Shown one piece after another: positions 1 to 6,947 of a stretch of 7,897 bases of DNA (position 1 is the first letter of the stretch; each line of letters opens with the position of its first letter). The notes under the pieces were generated by a model that saw nothing but the letters and a program-made list of their open reading frames with translations, searched no databases and had not been told where the DNA came from. The stretch is from assembly GCA_009914645.1 (NCBI GenBank), contig VFLB01000149.1, positions 1 to 7,897 of the forward strand, given 5' to 3'. The translations under genes and the position numbers were made by a program. The DNA is from Synechococcaceae bacterium Bin_79_3 (GTDB lineage: Bacteria > Cyanobacteriota > Cyanobacteriia > PCC-6307 > Cyanobiaceae).

Positions 1-407
1 AGAAAAATTCCGATCCCCACATTGCTGATCAGTAAATGCTGACCAAAAGGCACCACTAGCCAAGACAGGATCACCGGCACCACCACAAGCACCGGCCCCA
101 AGGTGAACAGCAGGCCGTCTGCCCTAGCGGGAACTACATCTTCTTTAAAAAGTAATTTGAGCCCATCGGCAATCGGCTGCAAAATGCCAAGGGCACCTGC
201 GTATTCAGGGCCGATGCGCTGCTGGGCCGCAGCGGAAATTTTGCGCTCCAACCAAACGGTTACCAGCACCCCCACCACTGCTGAAATAAGCACCAGCAGC
301 ATTGGTAAAGGCAACCAAAGCAGCCTGCTGGCGCCAGGGCTTACCCCAGCGCTTTCAAGCAGGCTGCGGAATCCTGATTCCAGATCAAGGGTTAGGTCTG
401 GGGCCAT
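1..407 (-). CDS. ndhA: NAD(P)H-quinone oxidoreductase subunit 1 (NdhA), N-terminal part
   Basis: Membrane subunit of the cyanobacterial NDH-1 complex, homologous to complex I ND1/NuoH. It sits in the thylakoid membrane, where the family helps form the quinone site and proton path in respiration and cyclic electron flow. Translating the complement from the ATG at 407 gives 135 residues beginning [21 protein letters not shown] hydrophobic helix lies near residues 30-52, followed by the family signature [20 protein letters not shown] at 52-71 and a matrix-side segment with [11 protein letters not shown] (80-90). A second hydrophobic stretch begins near 99. The gene runs off the left edge; the family is about 370 residues, so roughly one third is present. 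A GGAG lies only 2 nt before the ATG, a weak ribosome site. It lies 47 bp downstream of gltA on the same strand, so co-transcription is plausible. In cyanobacteria ndhI, ndhG and ndhE usually follow. Confidence 0.96.
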   Translation of the reverse strand, partial: MAPDLTLDLESGFRSLLESAGVSPGASRLLWLPLPMLLVLISAVVGVLVTVWLERKISAAAQQRIGPEYAGALGILQPIADGLKLLFKEDVVPARADGLLFTLGPVLVVVPVILSWLVVPFGQHLLISNVGIGIF

Positions 408-454
408 GGCTCCGATCCGATATGTGCAACTTACCCAAGTGTGGGCCTAGTTGT

Positions 455-1612
455 TTATTTGTTGTTGCCGCAGCGCTGCTCTAAGGGCAGCCAAGGCAGA
501 TTTATTTCGCCGGTATAGATCTGGGTGGGTCGATAGATACGATTTGCCCCCAGCTGTTCGCGCCAATGGGCAAGCCATCCAGCAGCCCTTGCAATGGCAA
601 AAACAGGCGTAAATAAATCCGTAGGAATACCAAGCTTGCGATACACCAAACCGGAATAAAAATCCACATTGGGGAAAATCCCTTTTGGGCCTAAACGTTC
701 GGTAGCAAGGGTTTCAAAGCGGCGGGCTACGTCGTACATCTGGTCGTTGCCAAAGCGATCAAATAGCTGTTCTGCCAGCTTTTGCAGGATCGTGGCGCGG
801 GGATCCTTAATTCGATATTCGCGATGGCCAAATCCCATTACCTTGCGTTTCTCGGCGATCGCTTGATCTAGGTAAGCCTCCACGCGATCTTCAGTTCCGA
901 TCTGCTCCAGCATCAACAGCACGTCTTCATTGGCGCCGCCATGGAGCGGGCCAGCCAGAGTGCCCACAGCAGATGCAATTACTGCATAGGGATCTGTGAG
1001 GGTGCTAGCTGTTACCCGAGCGCTGAAGGTGCTCGCATTAAGGGTGTGTTCCGCATGTAACACCAGGCAGGCATCAAAAATGCGGGCAGCAAGCGGATCT
1101 GGCTCCTTCTCGGTGAGCATGTATAAGAAATTTGAGGCGTAGGGCAAATCCTCTCGGGGCTGAATTGGATCTTGGCCGCGGCGGATTAGCTGAAAAGCGG
1201 CGAGCATTGTTGGGATTTTGGCTAATAGCCGCACCACCGCTTCGCTGATGTAATCGGGATCATCTAAGGCTCGATTTGAGTAAAACAACCCGAGCGATGC
1301 AGCGCTTGCCTGCAAGGCATCCATGGGATGGCCTCCGGCGGGGAAACACTTCATCATGTCGCGGATGCGAAAGCTCACCCGGCGATGCATTTGCACGTTG
1401 TGCTGAAAAGCGCGTAAATTTTCCGGATCAGGCAAGCTGCCCCAAATTAATAAATAAGCAGTTTCTAAAAAACTGCTTTTGGCTGCGAGATCTGCGATGT
1501 CGTAGCCGCGATAACTGAGAATCCCGCGCTGCCCGTCGATATTGCTGATGGCTGATTGGGTGGCGGGGATACCTTCAAGACCCGGACTAAAACCGCTGTT
1601 TTCAAGAGCCAT
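455..1612 (-). CDS. gltA: Citrate synthase
   Basis: Condenses acetyl-CoA and oxaloacetate to citrate in the cytoplasm. In cyanobacteria this feeds the branch to 2-oxoglutarate, the carbon skeleton for ammonia assimilation. The protein is 385 residues, close to the short type II-like bacterial enzymes. All landmarks are intact: LHAEHTLNAS (185-194), the first catalytic histidine in GPLHGGANED (His224), the second in GFGHREYR (His263), the catalytic aspartate in FPNVDFYSG (Asp317), and the C-terminal RPTQIYTG (361-368). The ATG start is supported by AAGGAG six bases upstream and by an N-terminus (SGFSPGLEGIPATQSAIS) that aligns with the usual start of the family. Only 3 bp separate it from the sixA stop, and ndhA follows 47 bp on, so it is probably the third gene of a DUF3352-sixA-gltA-ndhA transcript. 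2-methylcitrate synthase is a close relative, but no prp genes are nearby, so citrate synthase is preferred. Confidence 0.96.
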   Translation of the reverse strand: MALENSGFSPGLEGIPATQSAISNIDGQRGILSYRGYDIADLAAKSSFLETAYLLIWGSLPDPENLRAFQHNVQMHRRVSFRIRDMMKCFPAGGHPMDALQASAASLGLFYSNRALDDPDYISEAVVRLLAKIPTMLAAFQLIRRGQDPIQPREDLPYASNFLYMLTEKEPDPLAARIFDACLVLHAEHTLNASTFSARVTASTLTDPYAVIASAVGTLAGPLHGGANEDVLLMLEQIGTEDRVEAYLDQAIAEKRKVMGFGHREYRIKDPRATILQKLAEQLFDRFGNDQMYDVARRFETLATERLGPKGIFPNVDFYSGLVYRKLGIPTDLFTPVFAIARAAGWLAHWREQLGANRIYRPTQIYTGEINLPWLPLEQRCGNNK

Positions 1613-1615
1613 CTG

Positions 1616-2116
1616 TTACTCCTTGCCCCCGTCTAGCAGCACCTTGGGGCTTAACAACAGGCGTAATTGGGCAGCACCAGGATCAAGTAGAGGTTCATCT
1701 AGGGCCAGTAGAGCCACACCGGCTTTTTTTAACTGGAGGCTATGGGTTTGGCAGCCCAACAGATAGCTAGCCAGTTGGCCCATATCTGGCTCATGGCCCA
1801 CAAGGCCAAGGCGTTCCCAGGGTTCCTCCAGAAGTTCCCGCAGCAGTGGCAATGGGTCTTGGCCTGGTGCCAAGGAGTTACTAAAAGAAAGGCTATTTCC
1901 TAATTTTCGCTCAAGGGCAAGTTCGCCGGTTTGCCGCGCCCTTACCAAGGGGCTGCTCACCAGTGGGCCACAGGTGAGCCCCAAGCGTTCCAAGCGTTCT
2001 AATACCCGCCGAGTGCGTGCCCTGCCTTCTGAGGTGAGAGCCCGTTCTTCATCAGTGGCAGTGCTGCCCCGTTCAACGGCAATGCCATGGCGGATCAATA
2101 AAAGTTCGCGAGCCAT
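1616..2116 (-). CDS. sixA: SixA-type phosphohistidine phosphatase
   Basis: Small cytoplasmic member of the histidine phosphatase (phosphoglycerate mutase-like) superfamily. SixA of E. coli removes phosphate from histidine phosphotransfer domains; the partner in this organism is unknown. Using the ATG at 2116 the protein is 166 residues, normal for SixA. It opens MARELLLIRHGIA with the RHG motif (Arg9-His10-Gly11, His10 the nucleophile). SSPLVRARQTGE follows at 54-65, then the second catalytic histidine in GLVGHEPDMG (His108), and LKKAGVALL at 129-137. An in-frame ATG at 2152 would add 12 residues and overlap the previous gene by 32 bp; the shorter start leaves a 4-bp gap and matches the family, so it is preferred. 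No Shine-Dalgarno is visible, so translation may depend on coupling to the upstream DUF3352 gene. The 3' end carries the gltA ribosome site. Confidence 0.88.
   Translation of the reverse strand: MARELLLIRHGIAVERGSTATDEERALTSEGRARTRRVLERLERLGLTCGPLVSSPLVRARQTGELALERKLGNSLSFSNSLAPGQDPLPLLRELLEEPWERLGLVGHEPDMGQLASYLLGCQTHSLQLKKAGVALLALDEPLLDPGAAQLRLLLSPKVLLDGGKE
1619..1624 (-). promoter_or_regulatory. Ribosome binding site of gltA inside the sixA 3' end
   Basis: Read on the minus strand, AAGGAG lies six bases before the gltA ATG at 1612. These six bases are also the last two sense codons (Lys-Glu) of the upstream sixA gene, directly before its TAA. It is one of the clearest Shine-Dalgarno sites in the window and fixes the gltA start. 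Ribosomes finishing sixA would pass over it, which suggests translational coupling (inference). Confidence 0.75.
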
Positions 2117-2120
2117 GGGG

Positions 2121-3641
2121 TTAGCTGAAATGCAATGTGGCCTTGAGATCAAGACTGGTTTTATCTTCCTCCAACATGTACTCCAAACCGTTAACCGCAG
2201 GGCTAAGCGGTTGTGCGGCTAAAAGTTGTAAGCCTTGCCAAAAAGACCAGTGCCCCAGCAAATCCCTGCTTAGTTTTGGCCCTAATTGAGAAAATACAAC
2301 GCTTTGAGCATCGATAAATGGTGCTTTTTTGTTAACTCCTTTTGTTTGTAATTGATTTTGCAGTTCGTCAAAGTTGTTGCTCCACCAACGCACGTTTGCC
2401 TTGCTGGCGCTGGCCCCAGCCAGAATTGCTTTTAATTCCCCAGCGCGGTTGGTTTGGCCGGATAAACGACTCCACACATCCATGCTGTTAATGCTGGTGG
2501 GATCAAAGCCAGCAAGGTGTAAGGGTTGGTTAAGAGCCTCTGGGCTCGGGTTGGCTACATCGGTAGCAGCTAGCCATTGGTTGCTGTTTATTAACGCCAG
2601 CAGAAGCGGGCCTTGGTTTTGGCGTTGCAATTCACTGAGCAGGGGCCCAGGTTTCGTTACTGCCACTGTGAGCAGTGAATTTAGGCTGCTGTTGGCGTTG
2701 CTGATATTGATTTGATCAGCGCTGTGGCGCAGTTGCTGCAGCCATTGGTTAGCTCGATCGCCCAGGGGGGGGTCGTTGCGATCAATCCCTGTGCTGATTT
2801 GTGCTGCCAGCTGTAATTCACTGCCCTGCACAGCAATAGATCCAACTAACTGCTGCATTTGCTCTTCTGCCACCAGCTTTGCTGGCAGCCCAAGCAATTG
2901 ACTGATGCCGGTGGCATCACTGCGAAGCAATGCCACCCCTTTGCGGTTTTGTTTTAACCAGTTTTGGAGCTGGGGATCACTGGATTGATTCAGCGCATCA
3001 ACCTGGGAGCTATCTAGGGCGTCTTCTAAGGCATCGCGGCTTGAGGTAATCAACACCAGTTGGTCGTTGATTAAGGCGGTTGCTAACGGGGCCTCAGGGT
3101 TGCTGCTGCTGATCAAGCCAAGGCCCCTGTAGCTGCTGATCGAGAGATCACCACCTGCGAGGCTGCGGGTTTGCCAAAAAGTTTGCAGAAATTCCCTTGC
3201 CCCGGTTGCGGTACGGCTGGAGAGGGCAAGCACCCAACTGGGTTGGATTTGGTTGTTGCTGCTTGCCGTGAGCGCGATAGCAAGCTCAGGGCCAATCCAG
3301 TTGCTTAATTCGTTGTTGTAGTTGAGCCCAGCAGTTGCAAATAAACCGTTTCGCAGCTGAGTGAGGGCATTGGCGGCACTATTGCGCTGCTTTGAACGAG
3401 CCACTGCACGGCCGTAGGCAGGTAATTGATTTGGATCTAGCTGCAGATAGAAACTTAGGTTTGCATTGCGGGGTAAAAACCTGGCAGCAGCTGGCTCATG
3501 CAATTGTTCAGCTTGAAAATGCAACGGACTGCTGCGTTGCAGCCACCACCAACCGCCCATACCAATGGCAGCAAGGCCAATGCTTATGGCCAGCAGGATC
3601 GCTGTAAATCTGGAAATCGGTGGGAGGCGGAATTTATCCAC
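2121..3641 (-). CDS. DUF3352 family membrane-anchored protein
   Basis: Function unknown. With the GTG at 3641 the product is 506 residues. A short charged N-terminus (VDKFRLPPISR) leads into one hydrophobic helix at about residues 12-34 ending in GMGGWWWLQ, so it is probably a signal anchor with the large C-terminal part outside the cytoplasmic membrane or in the thylakoid lumen (inference). Just after it, AARFLPRNANLSFYLQL is the type of segment that opens DUF3352 domains. The rest is rich in Leu, Asn, Gln and Ser, with no catalytic motif that I recognise. An in-frame ATG at 3677 would add 12 residues (MMGATPRSNCRV) and give 518; neither start has a clear ribosome site. I chose the GTG because it puts the helix near the N-terminus and leaves room for the divergent rhodanese gene. 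It is the first gene of the minus-strand cluster, 4 bp ahead of sixA. The G8 run at 2765-2772 lies within it and leaves the frame open. Confidence 0.82.
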   Translation of the reverse strand: MDKFRLPPISRFTAILLAISIGLAAIGMGGWWWLQRSSPLHFQAEQLHEPAAARFLPRNANLSFYLQLDPNQLPAYGRAVARSKQRNSAANALTQLRNGLFATAGLNYNNELSNWIGPELAIALTASSNNQIQPSWVLALSSRTATGAREFLQTFWQTRSLAGGDLSISSYRGLGLISSSNPEAPLATALINDQLVLITSSRDALEDALDSSQVDALNQSSDPQLQNWLKQNRKGVALLRSDATGISQLLGLPAKLVAEEQMQQLVGSIAVQGSELQLAAQISTGIDRNDPPLGDRANQWLQQLRHSADQINISNANSSLNSLLTVAVTKPGPLLSELQRQNQGPLLLALINSNQWLAATDVANPSPEALNQPLHLAGFDPTSINSMDVWSRLSGQTNRAGELKAILAGASASKANVRWWSNNFDELQNQLQTKGVNKKAPFIDAQSVVFSQLGPKLSRDLLGHWSFWQGLQLLAAQPLSPAVNGLEYMLEEDKTSLDLKATLHFS

Positions 3642-3703
3642 AACGCGGCAATTTGAGCGCGGTGTTGCACCCATCATCCTGGGAGATGATTGCCCCGCTC
3701 GCC

Positions 3704-4045
3704 ATGGCCTTGCCCGAATCCGTTTCAGCTAAGCAACTGGCTCAGCGTTTAGAGGCCGGGGAAGCCCTGCTGCTGCTTGATGTGCGCGAGCTGGAGGAGC
3801 TGGTCCTTGCGTCGTTGCCAGGAGTTGTGCATCTACCGCTTAGTGATTCGCAAAACTGGCTTGGCAGTTTGCCTCAACTGTTGGGCACGGATCCAAATCT
3901 TGTGGTGATGTGCCATGGCGGCATTCGTAGCTGGCAATTTGCCTGCTGGTTAATGGAAACCCATGGCTACACAAAAGTGTGGAATTTAGAGGGGGGAATC
4001 GATGCTTGGAGCGTGCAGGTGGATTCCGCTGTGCCCCGCTATTAG
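3704..4045 (+). CDS. Single-domain rhodanese-like protein
   Basis: A stand-alone rhodanese domain of about 113 residues, probably a cytoplasmic sulfurtransferase that carries a persulfide on its active cysteine; the donor and acceptor cannot be told from sequence. From the ATG at 3704 it reads VSAKQLAQRLEAGEALLLL, then DVRELEEL (26-33), GVVHLPLS, the active loop CHGGIRS (Cys70 to Ser76), and the C-terminal GYTKVWNLEGGIDAW (88-102). The cysteine loop is intact, so this is not one of the catalytically dead versions. The frame stays open upstream to an ATG at 3620, and another ATG lies at 3686 directly abutting GGGAG. I prefer 3704 because the domain begins just after it, but 3686 is possible. 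It starts divergently from the DUF3352 gene, and hrcA follows after 62 bp on the same strand. Confidence 0.85.
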   Translation: MALPESVSAKQLAQRLEAGEALLLLDVRELEELVLASLPGVVHLPLSDSQNWLGSLPQLLGTDPNLVVMCHGGIRSWQFACWLMETHGYTKVWNLEGGIDAWSVQVDSAVPRY

Positions 4046-4107
4046 GTAACGCTTTGCTGGAACTTCACGGTTAGTTCGTAGCATTAGCGAAGGTTGGATC
4101 AACTGTT

Positions 4108-5118
4108 GTGAAACCACTGCCACGTCGCCAGCAGCAAGTTCTGCAGGCCACGGTGAGGCACTACGTAGATACGGTGGAACCAGTAGGCAGCCAAACCCTG
4201 GTGCGACGCTTTGGCCTAGATGCCAGCCCCGCCACGGTGCGCTCTGCCATGGGAGCGCTAGAGCAAGAGGGTTTATTAACCCAACCCCATCCCTCTGCCG
4301 GCCGGGTGCCAAGCCCCAAGGGTTATCGCCACTACGTTGATTGCTTGCTACCGGCGCCAGGCCCGGCAGCGCAACAGTTGGATCGAGAGCTGGCCGAATT
4401 AAGCCTGCAATGGGCTGCTCTTGAGGATTTATTGCAACACTTGGCACGCCGGCTGGCAGATTTCACTGGATTGATGAGCTTGATTACCCGGCCCCAGCGA
4501 GGGGAGCCGCGGCTCAAGGCGATGCGGTTGGTTTCCAGTGGTGATCGTTTGTTGGTTTTTTTAGTGGAAAGCGCGGCCGTTACCAGCAGCCTCAACCTGC
4601 GCTTACCTGAGGAGGGTGCTGGCCAACTGGAGGCCCTAGAGCGTTGGCTGGCGGAACAGTTGGAGCAGCCAGCGGGGGTGCGGGGCAGCTCAATCCCCTG
4701 GACTTCTCTGCCACCTCAACTGCAGCAAAGTGGGGCGCCATTACGTAGAGCCCTGGATAGCCACAACCGCCGCCGTAATCGCTCGGCGGAGGGTGCGCTC
4801 ACGATGGGCTTAGCGGGTTTGCTTGGCCAACCGGAATTCAGCCAAACCGCCAGTTTGCGGCCCTTGCTGCAGTTGGTGGAACAGCGTCCCCATGAATTGC
4901 TTAATCCCCATGAATTGTTGGCTCCTGGTGGGGTGTGGATTGGCGCCGAACATCCAGATCCCGCCTTAAAAGGTTGTGCGGTGGTGCAGGCCCCCTATCG
5001 GGCTAAAGGTGGAGCAGAGGGCAGGGTTGCTTTGATCGGGCCGATGCGGATGGCCTATGCCACCGCTCAGGCGGCGGTACGCAGTGTGGCGGCACGCCTA
5101 GAGCGCTTGCTTTCCTAA
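4108..5118 (+). CDS. hrcA: Heat-inducible transcription repressor HrcA
   Basis: Repressor of chaperonin genes such as groESL through the CIRCE operator; its folding is assisted by GroEL, which links repression to free chaperonin. The protein is 336 residues from a GTG start, a normal length. Residues 1-75 form the winged-helix DNA-binding part: [41 protein letters not shown], then [20 protein letters not shown] leading into KGYRHYVD (71-78). The C-terminal region [15 protein letters not shown], then [16 protein letters not shown] (305-320), is the usual HrcA end. No TTAGCACTC-type half site precedes the gene, so CIRCE autoregulation is not evident. No dnaK, grpE or dnaJ is adjacent. It probably shares a transcript with the rhodanese gene. 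Its last 21 bp overlap the convergent trpB 3' end. Confidence 0.94.
   Translation: MKPLPRRQQQVLQATVRHYVDTVEPVGSQTLVRRFGLDASPATVRSAMGALEQEGLLTQPHPSAGRVPSPKGYRHYVDCLLPAPGPAAQQLDRELAELSLQWAALEDLLQHLARRLADFTGLMSLITRPQRGEPRLKAMRLVSSGDRLLVFLVESAAVTSSLNLRLPEEGAGQLEALERWLAEQLEQPAGVRGSSIPWTSLPPQLQQSGAPLRRALDSHNRRRNRSAEGALTMGLAGLLGQPEFSQTASLRPLLQLVEQRPHELLNPHELLAPGGVWIGAEHPDPALKGCAVVQAPYRAKGGAEGRVALIGPMRMAYATAQAAVRSVAARLERLLS
4887..4917 (+). repeat. 13-bp direct repeat inside hrcA
   Basis: The sequence tccccatgaattg occurs at 4887-4899 and again at 4905-4917, an offset of 18 bp. It encodes the in-frame peptide repeat [12 protein letters not shown] at HrcA residues 261-272. This looks like a small in-frame tandem duplication of six codons followed by drift; it does not break the gene. 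Confidence 0.7.
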
Positions 5119-6345
5119 GGCTTCAGCAACGGTATTTACATCTTTATCGCCGCGGCCGGAGCAATTAATTACCACCTCACTGCCCGCGGGCAGGGTGGGG
5201 CAAAGGGTTTCAAGCCAAGCAAAGGCATGGGCCGTTTCAAGCGCTGGAATGATTCCTTCTAATTGGCTCACAAGTTGCAGGGCTGTAAGGGCCTCTTGAT
5301 CGGTTACGGCGCCGTATTCAGCTCTGCCAATCTCCTTGAAATAGCTATGTTCTGGCCCCACTCCGGGGTAATCGAGGCCGGCACTAATTGAATGCGCTTC
5401 GATTACTTGGCCTTCTTCATCTTGCAATAAAAGGCTCATGGCCCCGTGCAATACCCCCACCCTGCCCTGGGTGATCGTGGCAGCATGCCGGCCTGTGGCA
5501 ACACCGTCGCCTGCGGCCTCAACTCCAATCATGCGAACGCTGGTATCCCCCACAAAAGGATGGAATAAACCCATAGCGTTTGAGCCTCCCCCAACGCAGG
5601 CCAGCAACACATCAGGCAGGCGGCCAAAAGCTTCAGCGCACTGGCGTTTGGTTTCTTCGCCGATTACGGCATGAAAATCTCTCACGAGCATTGGATATGG
5701 ATGGGGGCCAGCTACTGAACCAAGGATGTAGTGGGTAGTTTCAACATTGGTTACCCAATCGCGAATTGCTTCGCTGGTGGCATCTTTAAGGGTGGCGCTG
5801 CCGGCCGTAACAGGTTGCACTGTTGCCCCAAGTAGGCGCATCCGGAAAACATTTAATGATTGGCGCCGCATATCTTCGGCGCCCATATAAATCACACATT
5901 CCAATCCGAAACGGGCACACACCGTTGCAGTGGCAACTCCGTGTTGGCCAGCGCCGGTTTCAGCAATGATTCGTTTCTTACCCATTCGTAAAGCCAGCAA
6001 TGCTTGGCCGAGGGCATTATTTATCTTGTGGGCACCGGTGTGATTAAGGTCTTCCCTTTTCAGCCAGATGCGTGGACCTCCATCGGGCCTTGAATAGTGG
6101 CTGGTGAGTCTTTCCGCCTCGTAAAGAGGGGTTGCCCTACCCACATAAGTTTTAAGTAGGTGATTTAAACGGTTTGTAAAAGCTGGATCAGCCCATGCTT
6201 CTGCTGCCGCGCGTTCCAATTCCGCTAAGGCTGGCATCAAAGTTTCTGGCACGTATTGGCCACCAAAGCGGCCAAAACGTCCGAGTTGATCTGGCCGCGC
6301 AGATTTGTCTAACTGTGCTTTGGAAAGAGATCCAACTGAAATCAC
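5098..6345 (-). CDS. trpB: Tryptophan synthase beta chain
   Basis: Cytoplasmic PLP enzyme that joins indole and serine to make tryptophan, normally in an alpha2-beta2 complex with TrpA, which is not in this window. The 415-residue product contains [17 protein letters not shown] (24-40), the PLP lysine in [18 protein letters not shown] (Lys107), the catalytic glutamate in AETGAGQHG (Glu129), the phosphate-binding [10 protein letters not shown] (252-261), [13 protein letters not shown] (323-335) and NCSGRGDKD (394-402). All key residues are present, so it is the standard TrpB1 type rather than the divergent TrpB2. The start is a GTG at 6345; an in-frame TAA lies only five codons upstream, so no longer form is possible. 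No good Shine-Dalgarno is seen. A probable 62-residue gene ends 27 bp upstream on the same strand. I see no attenuator or leader peptide. The 3' end overlaps hrcA. Confidence 0.97.
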   Translation of the reverse strand: MISVGSLSKAQLDKSARPDQLGRFGRFGGQYVPETLMPALAELERAAAEAWADPAFTNRLNHLLKTYVGRATPLYEAERLTSHYSRPDGGPRIWLKREDLNHTGAHKINNALGQALLALRMGKKRIIAETGAGQHGVATATVCARFGLECVIYMGAEDMRRQSLNVFRMRLLGATVQPVTAGSATLKDATSEAIRDWVTNVETTHYILGSVAGPHPYPMLVRDFHAVIGEETKRQCAEAFGRLPDVLLACVGGGSNAMGLFHPFVGDTSVRMIGVEAAGDGVATGRHAATITQGRVGVLHGAMSLLLQDEEGQVIEAHSISAGLDYPGVGPEHSYFKEIGRAEYGAVTDQEALTALQLVSQLEGIIPALETAHAFAWLETLCPTLPAGSEVVINCSGRGDKDVNTVAEALGKQAL

Positions 6346-6372
6346 CGGTTCAGCCGCTTAATTACTTGCAGC

Positions 6373-6561
6373 CTAAGGAGCTGGTGGGGTAAGAGGGGGC
6401 CAGCCTTGGGGTTCGATGATGCGAATTCCACCTTTGCCCACCCTGCAGGTATTGCTGGCTTTAGGGCCGATAGGAGCATTATTTAGTTTTAAGCCCACTT
6501 CAGCGCAACTTTCCGGGCCATGGGGATCTGCAAATCGCAGATTCACCACATTTAGATTCAT
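6373..6561 (-). CDS. Probable small protein of unknown function upstream of trpB
   Basis: I do not recognise a named family. The minus strand reads a 62-residue protein from an ATG at 6561 to a TAG at 6373. It begins MNLNVVNLRFADPHGPESCA, has a middle with two cysteines (residues 19 and 39), then CRVGKGGIRIIEPQGW, and a proline-rich tail ending PPLTPPAP. The charge pattern, glycine turns and codon choice (AAT, GGC, CCC, ATC, GTG) look like its neighbours, whereas the overlapping plus-strand frame uses ATA and AGA codons and reads poorly. Another in-frame ATG at 6576 would add MDIPP, and the frame is open up to 6642. No Shine-Dalgarno is visible. It lies 27 bp ahead of trpB, likely on the same transcript, and is divergent from the SUI1 gene. 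No signal peptide or membrane helix is seen. Two isolated cysteines do not make a metal site. It is probably a real gene, but that rests on reading alone. Confidence 0.6.
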   Translation of the reverse strand: MNLNVVNLRFADPHGPESCAEVGLKLNNAPIGPKASNTCRVGKGGIRIIEPQGWPPLTPPAP

Positions 6562-6579
6562 CGGAGGGATGTCCATAAT
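6551..6579 (+). promoter_or_regulatory. Candidate sigma70-type promoter for the SUI1 gene
   Basis: A -35-like TTTAGA at 6551-6556 is followed, after a 17-bp spacer, by a -10-like CATAAT at 6574-6579. They match the consensus at 4 of 6 and 5 of 6 positions. Transcription would start near 6586, giving a leader of about 29 nt before the SUI1 ATG at 6615. The -35 element overlaps the first codons of the divergent 62-residue gene, as expected if the divergent regulatory space is very short. This is a pattern match only. Confidence 0.4.
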
Positions 6580-6604
6580 CAATATTAAGAAGGGATTGCA
6601 ACCT

Positions 6605-6608
6605 GGAG
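6605..6608 (+). promoter_or_regulatory. Ribosome binding site of the SUI1 gene
   Basis: GGAG lies six bases before the ATG at 6615, a standard spacing. It supports that start over the longer overlapping plus-strand frame, which has no such site. Confidence 0.6.
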
Positions 6609-6614
6609 CGGTAG

Positions 6615-6947
6615 ATGGAATCAAAATCCCGCAAGGGGGCATGGCAGGAATTCAGCAGTAATTCAGGGGCGATCCAACGCCCCTCAGCTGAACCAAGCGC
6701 AAAATCACAACAAACCATTCGGGTGCAGCGCACTAAAGCAGGTAAAGGCGGCAAACTCGTAACTCTGATCAAAGGCCTGGAAGCAGCGGAAGTTGAGCTA
6801 AAAGCACTCCTAAAACAACTAAAAGCGGTAGCTGGCACAGGGGGCACGATTAAAGATGGCGTAATTGAGCTGCAAGGGGATCAGGTGGCAGCTGCGATGG
6901 CTGCACTGGAAAAGGATGGCTACCGGCCAAAACAAGCTGGTGGCTAG
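6615..6947 (+). CDS. SUI1/YciH-family translation initiation factor
   Basis: Bacterial relative of eukaryotic eIF1. In eukaryotes and archaea this fold binds the small ribosomal subunit and monitors start-codon choice; the role of the bacterial YciH form is less settled. The product is 110 residues. A polar, probably disordered N-terminus (GAWQEFSSNSGAIQRPSAEP) precedes the SUI1 domain at about 35-105. Visible motifs are IRVQRTKAGKGGKLVTLIKG (35-54), AVAGTGGTIKDGVIELQGDQ (71-90) and the closing DGYRPKQAGG. The position before GTGG is alanine, whereas E. coli YciH has a cysteine in KKCGCGG; whether this matters is unknown. The start has a GGAG at good spacing and a candidate promoter upstream. 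It is divergent from the 62-residue gene and trpB, and its TAG stop overlaps the convergent HExxH gene stop. Confidence 0.92.
   Translation: MESKSRKGAWQEFSSNSGAIQRPSAEPSAKSQQTIRVQRTKAGKGGKLVTLIKGLEAAEVELKALLKQLKAVAGTGGTIKDGVIELQGDQVAAAMAALEKDGYRPKQAGG

Noticed and set aside
103..450. 115-residue plus-strand frame over the ndhA start
   Set aside because: The complementary strand encodes an unmistakable NdhA N-terminus; the plus frame is a shadow.
2765..2772. Run of eight G within the DUF3352 gene as a possible phase-variable tract
   Set aside because: The frame is intact, the run is short and interrupted at codon level by normal Pro-Pro coding, and nothing suggests switching.
3986..4595. Two minus-strand open frames opposite hrcA (153 and 87 residues)
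   Set aside because: Both lie opposite a clear HrcA coding sequence and show no recognisable motif; they are shadow frames.
6416..6661. 81-residue plus-strand open frame (MMRIPPLPTLQVLL...) before the SUI1 gene
   Set aside because: It uses codons such as ATA and AGA that are uncommon nearby, overlaps the better-looking minus-strand small gene and the SUI1 start, and has no ribosome site.
6562..6661. GGAGGG directly before an ATG at about 6570, suggesting a roughly 30-residue plus-strand peptide ahead of the SUI1 gene
   Set aside because: The Shine-Dalgarno has no spacing to the ATG, the peptide overlaps the SUI1 start in another frame, and its upstream end coincides with the likely promoter.
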